11,918 nt of DNA from Clostridiales bacterium (lineage in GTDB: Bacteria; Bacillota; Clostridia; Caldicoprobacterales; DTU083): contig JAAZEK010000066.1 in assembly GCA_012512335.1 (NCBI GenBank), forward strand, positions 1 to 11,918, in the 5' to 3' direction. The notes below the pieces were generated by a model. That model did not search any database, was not told the origin of the DNA, and was given only the letters and a program-made list of their open reading frames with translations. How positions within the stretch are numbered: position 1 is the first letter of the stretch; every line of letters starts with the position of its first letter. The position numbers and the translations under genes were made by a program. Shown here piece after piece: positions 7,354 to 11,918 of this stretch.

Positions 7354-8376
7354 TTAATATTTGCCTGTTACTTCATGGCATTTTTCCAAGACTTCCATAA
7401 CTGCTAGTGTATCTTCTAGCGGGACAAATGGATCCTTACCTAAGCCATAGTATTCATAGCATAAATCATAGTAGTTGACTGCGTATTCATCCTTAATCTC
7501 AAAGTCCTCTATCTGCCATGGATACTCAGCAGCTTCGCTGACATTGCCCGTTTTATGATAGACCTGCTGTTCCAGTTCTACATCTGGTTCGCAATATCTC
7601 ACACGGACAACAGGTTTACCTTCATCATTAATAGTATACATAGCAGTACCACGGGTTCCGTGAATTACCCACGGGGTAAGATTTATAGTCGATACCATAT
7701 TCATTTCTATGTCTAGAAGCATTCCACTGTCTGTTTTAATCATTATCCTGGCACAATCATCTGCATCACCTGTTGCCGCTACTCTCAAAAGCTCACAGCT
7801 CACATTCTCTGGTTTGCCTCCAGAAAGATATAACATCTGGTCGATGAAGTGAGCACCATGATTATTCAAGGTTCCTCCACCATTCTTCTTGTAGGCCTGC
7901 CAACTGGTCCTGATGAGAAAGCAGGACATAGTACGTTTGATCATGTATATATTTCCTAAAATACCCTTATCTATAATACCTTTTACAGTAATCGTATCAG
8001 TAAATGCACGATGGGGTTGAAAAATCATTAGTTTTCTACCTGTTCTTTTTTGAACCTCGTAAATCTGTCGGGCTTCATTTGTATCTCTAGCCATAGGCTT
8101 CTCCAGAAAAACATCAATGCCCATCTCCATTGCTTGAATTGCTTGTTCTGCATGAAATTGAGTAGGTGAAGCAATGACAGCCAAATTCGGTTTTTCCGTT
8201 ATCAACATTTTATATGTATCTTCGTAACCTTGTACATTGTATTTTTCCTTTGCAAGTGCCAGCTTTTCCTGATTCACATCAGAAACTGCTACTAGTTCAA
8301 AATTCGGATGATCAATTATTTTAGGTACATGATAATTCAAGCCCATGCCTAATCCTATAACCACTGTTCTTATCAT
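7354..8376 (-). CDS. Gfo/Idh/MocA-family NAD(P)-dependent oxidoreductase
   Basis: The 340-residue protein has the standard two-domain layout. The N-terminal Rossmann fold carries VIGLGMGLNYH at 6-16 and VAVSDVN at 29-35, and ends with the conserved LEKPMA at 91-96, whose Lys is the usual catalytic residue. The C-terminal domain has GGTLNNHGAHFIDQ at 168-181, with the His and Asp typical of the family's active site. Members oxidise or reduce hydroxyls of sugars, inositols and their derivatives. ATG at 8376-8374 follows GGGAGATG, a good SD. It is the first gene of the minus-strand cluster and lies behind an extended -10 promoter and repeated CACTGA boxes. The specific substrate is unknown. Confidence 0.9.
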   Translation of the reverse strand: MIRTVVIGLGMGLNYHVPKIIDHPNFELVAVSDVNQEKLALAKEKYNVQGYEDTYKMLITEKPNLAVIASPTQFHAEQAIQAMEMGIDVFLEKPMARDTNEARQIYEVQKRTGRKLMIFQPHRAFTDTITVKGIIDKGILGNIYMIKRTMSCFLIRTSWQAYKKNGGGTLNNHGAHFIDQMLYLSGGKPENVSCELLRVAATGDADDCARIMIKTDSGMLLDIEMNMVSTINLTPWVIHGTRGTAMYTINDEGKPVVRVRYCEPDVELEQQVYHKTGNVSEAAEYPWQIEDFEIKDEYAVNYYDLCYEYYGLGKDPFVPLEDTLAVMEVLEKCHEVTGKY

Positions 8377-8405
8377 AATATCATCTCCCTATCAAATTTG
8401 TTGCT

Positions 8406-8459
8406 GTTCACTGAGTGTTCACTGATCGATATAGTAAATATTATAACATTTAATCAGTG
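8406..8459. promoter_or_regulatory. Candidate operator: tandem GTTCACTGA boxes plus an inverted copy
   Basis: GTTCACTGA occurs at 8406-8414 and again at 8417-8425, an 11-base step or one helical turn. The core recurs inverted as ATCAGTG at 8453-8459, opposite CACTGAT at 8420-8426. The inverted pair brackets the TATAAT at 8440-8445, and the tandem pair lies just after the predicted start. This fits repressor binding. A further GTTCACT lies at 7314-7320 in front of the M20 gene. No regulator gene is in the window. Confidence 0.4.
8440..8448 (-). promoter_or_regulatory. Extended -10 promoter for the minus-strand catabolic cluster
   Basis: The minus strand reads TGTTATAAT, a perfect TGnTATAAT extended -10. 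No good -35 is visible, which such promoters tolerate. Transcription would start near 8433, giving a leader of about 57 bases before the oxidoreductase ATG. Confidence 0.55.
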
Positions 8460-8510
8460 CTTTGGCTCATTATTTTTCTTTCTAATTACAGGTGATTAAT
8501 CTGTGAATTG

Positions 8511-8519
8511 TGGTATCAT
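8511..8519 (+). promoter_or_regulatory. Possible extended -10 promoter for aroC
   Basis: TGGTATCAT matches TGnTATAAT with one mismatch and lies about 70 bases before the aroC ATG. A second -10-like TATACT is at 8523-8528. No convincing -35 is present for either, so the choice is uncertain. Confidence 0.3.
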
Positions 8520-8590
8520 TAATATACTAGTGAAATTATGTTGATTAGAATGATGTATCAAGCTACAGGTAATAACAGGAGGAAAATAAA

Positions 8591-9694
8591 ATGTCAGGTT
8601 CTATTTTTGGTAAAAATTTTAGCATAGCCACCTGGGGAGAATCCCACGGTAAAGGATTGGGGGTAGTTGTCGATGGATGTCCGGCAGGTGTACCTTTGAC
8701 TATAGAGGATATTCAGAAGGACTTAGACCGAAGAAAACCAGGTCAGTCCCCATTCTCATCACCACGAAAAGAGAATGATCAGGTTGATATTCTATCAGGT
8801 GTCTTTGAAGGCTATACCACTGGCACACCGATTTCATTGGTGCTGTATAACACCAATCAAAGGCCTTATGATTATACAGAAATCTCAAAAATTTATAGAC
8901 CGGGTCACTCGGACTATAGCTATAATCAGAAATATGGTTTTCGCGATTATCGTGGAGGCGGGCGTTCCTCTGGACGAGAGACTGCTGCTCGAGTGGCTGC
9001 AGGAGCCATAGCCAAGAAAATTCTTGCAGAATTTGGCATACAAATAACAACTTACACGCTTTCAATTGGTGACGTGGAGATAGATAAAAATAATTTTGAC
9101 CGTGAAGAAATTTCTCGTAACTTTTTAGCAATGCCCGATAAGGAGGCTGCTGCTAGAGCGGAAGCCTTATTGCATCAACGAAAGGAAGCAGAAGATTCAG
9201 CAGGAGGCGTGGTGGAATGCATTGTTGATGGAATGCCGGCCGGACTTGGTGAACCAGTGTTTGAAAAATTGGATGCTGCCTTAGCAAGGGCTATTTTTTC
9301 CATTGGCGCAATAAAGGGCTTTGAAGTTGGCAGCGGCTTTAATGCATCAAAGAATCCTGGCTCTGTGAATAACGACAATTATCGTTATGATGATGAAGGA
9401 AATCTTACTAAGCTTACAAACCATGCAGGTGGTATCGTAGGCGGAATTAGCGATGGTTTTCCCATTATCTTTAGGGCTGCCTTCAAACCAACTCCGTCCA
9501 TTCATGCTACTCAGAAAACAGTAGATATTGAGGGTAACAATGTGGAGGTGCAGATCGATGGTAGACACGATCCAATTATTGTCCCTCGTGGGGTGATTGT
9601 AGTTGAAGCTATGACCGCAATTACTTTGGTGGATTACCTGTTTCAAAGGGTGTTGTCCAGAATTGATTTGATTAAGAAGGCTTATAGATTTTAG
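8591..9694 (+). CDS. aroC: Chorismate synthase
   Basis: AroC converts 5-enolpyruvylshikimate-3-phosphate to chorismate, the last step of the shikimate pathway, using reduced FMN. The 367-residue protein is full length. Family signatures are all present: WGESHG at 15-20, the phosphate and flavin-binding region YRPGHSDY at 102-109, RGGGRSSGRET at 121-131, and RHDPIIVPRG at 325-334. The ATG follows AGGAGG with a seven-base spacer. The gene stands alone: it diverges from the catabolic cluster, and no other aromatic-amino-acid gene is visible in the window, although aroC often lies in a shikimate operon. No clear terminator follows; the first strong hairpin downstream belongs to the toxin-antitoxin locus. 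Confidence 0.97.
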   Translation: MSGSIFGKNFSIATWGESHGKGLGVVVDGCPAGVPLTIEDIQKDLDRRKPGQSPFSSPRKENDQVDILSGVFEGYTTGTPISLVLYNTNQRPYDYTEISKIYRPGHSDYSYNQKYGFRDYRGGGRSSGRETAARVAAGAIAKKILAEFGIQITTYTLSIGDVEIDKNNFDREEISRNFLAMPDKEAAARAEALLHQRKEAEDSAGGVVECIVDGMPAGLGEPVFEKLDAALARAIFSIGAIKGFEVGSGFNASKNPGSVNNDNYRYDDEGNLTKLTNHAGGIVGGISDGFPIIFRAAFKPTPSIHATQKTVDIEGNNVEVQIDGRHDPIIVPRGVIVVEAMTAITLVDYLFQRVLSRIDLIKKAYRF

Positions 9695-9746
9695 GGCTAA
9701 GATGTTGGAAGTTGGAGGTTAGATTCAAGACTGCTTATTTTTATAT

Positions 9747-9764
9747 AAAATAATTAATTATTTT
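9747..9764. repeat. Perfect 18-base AT palindrome upstream of the antitoxin promoter
   Basis: AAAATAATTAATTATTTT is a perfect palindrome ending two bases before the -35 of the plus-strand promoter. It could serve as an UP element or a binding site, or it may be a chance product of AT richness. Confidence 0.4.
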
Positions 9765-9765
9765 G

Positions 9766-9793
9766 TTTACAATTTTATATTTTGTGGTAAAAT
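9766..9793 (+). promoter_or_regulatory. Sigma-A-type promoter of the putative antitoxin RNA
   Basis: TTTACA at 9766-9771 and TAAAAT at 9788-9793 are separated by 16 bases, and TGG precedes the -10, giving an extended -10. The predicted start is near 9800. A perfect inverted repeat, TTATATTTT at 9775-9783 and AAAATATAA at 9789-9797, overlaps the -10 and could be an operator. Confidence 0.65.
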
Positions 9794-9799
9794 ATAAGT

Positions 9800-9895
9800 G
9801 AAGGTAACTGGAACATCATTAGATGTGGTTGCCTTGCAGTTTGTTAATTTTTACTTAATCACCCTGCACTGCGAATGCAAGGGTGATTATTTTTT
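9800..9895 (+). ncRNA. Putative type I antitoxin RNA, about 96 nt, convergent to the toxin gene
   Basis: A strong promoter and an intrinsic terminator bound a short plus-strand transcript without a credible coding sequence. Its 5' segment (from 9798) is nearly the same as the 5' end of the toxin mRNA. It includes GTGAAGGTAACTGGAA and then a TTGCCT segment, and a small hairpin ACATC/GATGT follows the shared start. Its 3' end overlaps the end of the toxin coding sequence, as in TxpA/RatA-type loci where toxin mRNA and antitoxin RNA are convergent. The exact ends are predicted, not measured, and its role as antitoxin is inferred from layout. Confidence 0.6.
9857..9895 (+). terminator. Intrinsic terminator of the antitoxin RNA
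   Basis: AATCACCCT pairs with AGGGTGATT (nine base pairs), with GCA/TGC extending the stem inside, followed by ATTTTTT. The T tract lies on the plus strand, so it terminates the rightward RNA. The toxin stop codon lies within this element. On the minus strand the hairpin is not followed by a U tract, so the toxin mRNA may read on. Confidence 0.8.
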
Positions 9896-9973
9896 ATCAT
9901 CCATAGAGGAGATAATAGCTACTATAAGTATACCAAACGATATCATAAGCGATAACGCTTGAAAAGTACTCAT
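9887..9973 (-). CDS. Holin-like type I toxin peptide, 28 residues (TxpA/Hol-Tox-like)
   Basis: The peptide starts MSTFQALSLMISFGILIVA, continues into Ile-Ile-Ser-Ser and ends with the charged tail MDDKK. This matches the general pattern of Firmicute putative holin-like toxins: a short polar start with a tyrosine- or phenylalanine-containing xxQAL/YEAL motif, then LMISFG and one hydrophobic membrane helix, then a charged tail. Such peptides insert in the cytoplasmic membrane when overproduced. The SD (GGGAGGTGAT) is nearly a perfect match to 16S rRNA and ends six bases before the ATG, which is rare for a random ORF. The gene is too short for most ORF callers. It faces a convergent RNA at its 3' end. 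Toxicity itself is inferred from the family resemblance and layout. Confidence 0.78.
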   Translation of the reverse strand: MSTFQALSLMISFGILIVAIISSMDDKK

Positions 9974-9978
9974 ATCGC

Positions 9979-10016
9979 ATCACCTCCCTTCTCTTTAGTA
10001 AGATTCGGGAGGCAAT
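9979..10016 (-). promoter_or_regulatory. SD-masking stem in the toxin mRNA leader
   Basis: In the minus-strand transcript ATTGCCTCCC (10016-10007) can pair with GGGAGGTGAT (9988-9979), which contains the toxin SD. The ten pairs include two G-U pairs, with a loop of 18 bases. When this stem forms, ribosomes should not reach the SD. Masked SDs are well known in type I toxin mRNAs. Confidence 0.65.
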
Positions 10017-10053
10017 CACACCTTGCTGTTTCCAGTTACCTTCACATGACCAT

Positions 10054-10062
10054 ATTGTAGCA
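10054..10062 (-). promoter_or_regulatory. Extended -10 promoter of the toxin mRNA
   Basis: The minus strand reads TGCTACAAT, a TGnTATAAT match with one mismatch. The -35 is weak. Transcription would begin near 10047, at the shared GTGAAGGTAACTGG segment, giving a leader of roughly 75 bases before the toxin ATG. Confidence 0.55.
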
Positions 10063-10117
10063 TAAAATGCTAAGAGTTGATATAAGTTTTTTAACGTGAA
10101 AAAGCAAATTATAAGAT

Positions 10118-11221
10118 TTATCTATCTAGCTTCATTATAAATTTACATAACTCCATTGCTGATTTAGAGCGAGCAACTTTGGCCATCTGATTAATCATAG
10201 ATTGGACTTTTTCACTATTGGATAGTAGCTGATATACAGCTTCATCAATTGGAAAGGTTTTTGTAATCTTCATGGCCAGCCCATTATTTAGTAAAAATTC
10301 TACATTTCGATCCTCTTGTCCTGGGATTGGATTAACTATGGCCATGGGTAAGCCTTTAGCCATGCTTTCTGATACAGTTAGCCCGCCAGGCTTTGAAATC
10401 ATACAGTTGGCAGCATCCATCATTATATCTACATTGTTAACAAAGCCATAGTTGTAGATCTTTTTTTTAAGGTCCATCTCTTCTATTTTATCATATAGGT
10501 GCTTGTTGTTTCCGCATACAGACAAGATTTGAAAATCCATATCCAGACTATCTAGCTGTTTAATAATTTTAGGAACTTTGCCAAAGCCCATACTACCGCT
10601 CATAACAAGTACCGTATCCTTATTTTCGATGTTCAATATAGCCCTGGCTTCTTCAGCTGGCATCTTTTTGGCAAATTTTTTATGAATAGGAATTCCAGTT
10701 GGCTTTATTCGTTCCTCAGGTATGCCCTTCTTAACAGCCTGCCTAGTCAAAAGCTCATTGGCAATAATATAATAATCCAGAGAAGTTTCCTCCCAGAAGG
10801 GATGAATAGTATAGTCGGTTATAATACCAATACTCTTAGCTCTAATACCTTTTGTTTTGATCTGTGTCAAAATTTGTGCAGAGAAGGGGTGAGTACACAC
10901 AATTACATCCGGGCCATATCCCTCAATATAGTTGCTAAGCTTCTTGGCTAACACCGAATTGGTTAGTTTGTTTATAGACAGCTTAACATCATACTTTTCC
11001 AATTTCTCAGCTAATCGATATACCCTACCAAACAATTTTGGTGTAAGCTTGGTAGTAATAAGATAGCCTTGGGATATGGATTCCTTTAAAACGGGATTAA
11101 TATACTCAAAGGTATCTAGCATTACACTGTCTATTTTATTATCTTGAAGGCATTCCATAACAGCATTGCCTGTCTGATTATGACCTTGTCCAGCCGTAAC
11201 TGATAAAAAAAGAACTTTCAT
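10118..11221 (-). CDS. MGDG-synthase/UgtP-like glycosyltransferase (GT28 type)
   Basis: The 367-residue protein has the two-domain GT-B layout of monogalactosyl-diacylglycerol synthases and processive diacylglycerol glucosyltransferases. The N-terminal domain starts FLSVTAGQGHNQTG, a variant of the family's SxGxGH acceptor-side motif, and contains CTHPFSAQ at 109-116 and TDYTIHPFW at 135-143. The C-terminal nucleotide-sugar domain has VMSGSMGFGK at 206-215, SKPGGLTVSE at 276-285 and PGQEDRN at 300-306, which are typical UDP-sugar contacts. It has no transmembrane helix and is expected to bind the inner membrane face and glycosylate a lipid acceptor. Related proteins also include MurG, but the length and start motif fit the MGDG group better. 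ATG at 11221-11219 follows GAGGGAGAAGAG. It appears to be a single-gene unit upstream of the toxin promoter. Confidence 0.88.
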   Translation of the reverse strand: MKVLFLSVTAGQGHNQTGNAVMECLQDNKIDSVMLDTFEYINPVLKESISQGYLITTKLTPKLFGRVYRLAEKLEKYDVKLSINKLTNSVLAKKLSNYIEGYGPDVIVCTHPFSAQILTQIKTKGIRAKSIGIITDYTIHPFWEETSLDYYIIANELLTRQAVKKGIPEERIKPTGIPIHKKFAKKMPAEEARAILNIENKDTVLVMSGSMGFGKVPKIIKQLDSLDMDFQILSVCGNNKHLYDKIEEMDLKKKIYNYGFVNNVDIMMDAANCMISKPGGLTVSESMAKGLPMAIVNPIPGQEDRNVEFLLNNGLAMKITKTFPIDEAVYQLLSNSEKVQSMINQMAKVARSKSAMELCKFIMKLDR

Positions 11222-11466
11222 GCATTACTCTTCTCCCTCTTTGATCAAGTCTTTGCTCTTATATACTTATACTAAGCTAAGCTTATTCCTTATTCTACCC
11301 CATTAACACTTTTACTTCTATCGAAACTTTTGTCGAGTTATGACAAAATGATTATAAATCATATGTAAGGAGCCTTTGCAGGAAAGATTATCATTCTTAG
11401 CGAATATCAACAGAAAATGCGTTAAGCAGCTTTCACTGTCTGAACGCAGTGAGTTTGGAAGGTGTA
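11222..11466. other. Intergenic stretch without a recognised gene
   Basis: No convincing coding frame is present. The right part of the leader of the glycosyltransferase gene lies here. A short perfect inverted repeat ATGATT/AATCAT occurs at 11348-11362. The segment from about 11370 to 11460 is less AT-rich and contains CACTG and CAGTG (11433-11450 region), a weak inverted repeat; it could be part of a dispersed intergenic repeat, but that cannot be judged from one copy. Confidence 0.4.
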
Positions 11467-11499
11467 GAAAAAAAGAAGAAGCCACTTAGAAGTGACTTC
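11467..11499 (-). terminator. Intrinsic terminator of the 61-residue protein gene
   Basis: On the minus strand GAAGTCACTT pairs with AAGTGGCTTC (ten pairs, one G-U, small loop), followed by TTCTTTTTTT. It lies about 60 bases after the small gene's stop and is oriented to end that transcript. Confidence 0.88.
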
Positions 11500-11559
11500 C
11501 CCTTGTACTTTATCTTTTGTATTTATTACCCTTGCGCTAATATCACCAGCTGTTAGTTC

Positions 11560-11745
11560 TTATACCTCAGCTACTCCAAAGCCACGGAATAAAGATCCAC
11601 CACTGAACAGAACTACGAGAATCAAGAAGAAGAACAGTAGCTCGGAGCCAGAGCGGAACAATCCGCAGTTACAGAAAATAATTACCAGTAGTAAGAAAAA
11701 GAACAGTAAGCTGTCGTCATCGCCTTTTTTACCAAAGATAGACAT
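11560..11745 (-). CDS. Small hydrophobic protein with a tandem internal duplication
   Basis: The 61-residue protein starts MSIFGKKGDDD and then has two copies of one unit. LLFFFLLLVIIFCNCGLFR (13-31) aligns without gaps to LLFFFLILVVLFSGGSLFR (36-54), with 12 of 19 residues identical and a 23-residue step. Each unit is one short hydrophobic helix or strand followed by a Cys/Gly-rich turn and Leu-Phe-Arg. I recall similar very short FFFLLL-rich proteins in clostridia, but I cannot name a family or function; membrane or spore-layer location is possible. The gene is supported by AGGGGGT seven bases before the ATG and by a strong terminator downstream. The opposite-strand frame over the same DNA lacks such signals. 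Confidence 0.72.
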   Translation of the reverse strand: MSIFGKKGDDDSLLFFFLLLVIIFCNCGLFRSGSELLFFFLILVVLFSGGSLFRGFGVAEV

Positions 11746-11918
11746 ATATTAACCCCCTTTGATTATTGTATAGCTAGAGCACAGGGTAGCTTATTATCTG
11801 CACTCTTACATTATCAGTATATGAGAGAGTTAATAATGTGTTATTCGATAGTAAAACTTTCAATAATTTTCTAAGCAACGAACCACTCACTTTTTTTACC
11901 TAGTTACTTTGATCCATA
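11746..11918. other. Upstream region of the small hydrophobic protein gene
   Basis: No coding frame is seen. The minus strand carries TATACAAT at about 30 bases before the ATG, a possible -10, but no matching -35 for sigma-A or for sporulation sigma factors was convincing. Confidence 0.3.

Larger units (their letters stand above)
9798..10045. repeat. Inverted arms framing the toxin-antitoxin locus
   Basis: GTGAAGGTAACTGGAA at 9798-9813 is repeated exactly, inverted, at 10045-10030. The match continues less perfectly inward (ATGTGGTTGCCTT at 9823-9835 against the strand of 10021-10010). The upstream -10 regions also resemble each other. Both convergent RNAs are therefore predicted to begin with the same sequence. 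Confidence 0.85.

Noticed and set aside
8700..9131. Minus-strand 143-codon frame inside aroC
   Set aside because: It lies wholly within a conserved, complete chorismate synthase gene and has no recognisable domain.
11492..11752. Plus-strand frame of 86 codons opposite the small hydrophobic protein
   Set aside because: Its composition (Ser, Asn, Lys, Pro runs) is what the antisense of an FFFLLL-coding stretch gives, and it begins inside the minus-strand terminator region without a good SD.

Overview
The window is AT-rich and looks like chromosomal DNA from a spore-forming-type anaerobic Firmicute (class Clostridia). This rests on strong AGGAGG-type ribosome binding sites, the codon bias, a clostridial-style MGDG-synthase-like glycosyltransferase, and a small FFFLLL-rich protein. 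Genus cannot be assigned from the sequence alone. No rRNA, tRNA, transposase or CRISPR array was seen.

Region 1 (1 to about 8450, all minus strand) is a catabolic-looking cluster read right to left. In order it holds a Gfo/Idh/MocA oxidoreductase (8376-7354), an M20 amidohydrolase (7272-6091), an acetyl-xylan-esterase-like hydrolase (5995-4979), a CapA-type metallophosphatase-like protein (4982-3891), a C-terminal scrap of an M24 Xaa-Pro-type peptidase (about 3897-3655), a TIM-barrel glycosidase-like gene broken by a G7 tract (3586-1426), and the first 454 codons of a GH20-like glycoside hydrolase that runs off the left edge. A near-perfect extended -10 promoter and CACTGA-type repeats lie in front of the oxidoreductase. 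Together the genes suggest intracellular breakdown of an N-acylated and O-acetylated glycoconjugate or glycopeptide. That substrate is inference. The cluster shows decay at two genes.

Region 2 (8511-9694, plus strand) is a complete chorismate synthase gene, aroC, divergent from the cluster.

Region 3 (about 9766-10062) is a compact type I toxin-antitoxin-like locus. The minus strand encodes a 28-residue holin-like toxin peptide (9973-9887) behind a very strong Shine-Dalgarno that can be masked by an upstream anti-SD. A plus-strand promoter drives a short convergent RNA ending at an intrinsic terminator (9857-9895). Both predicted RNAs begin with the same 16 nucleotides, so the locus is framed by inverted arms. 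This is the most interesting structure in the window.

Region 4 (10118-11918, minus strand) holds a UgtP/MGDG-synthase-like glycosyltransferase, about 340 bases with few features, a strong terminator, and a 61-residue hydrophobic protein built from a tandem duplication, with its own SD.
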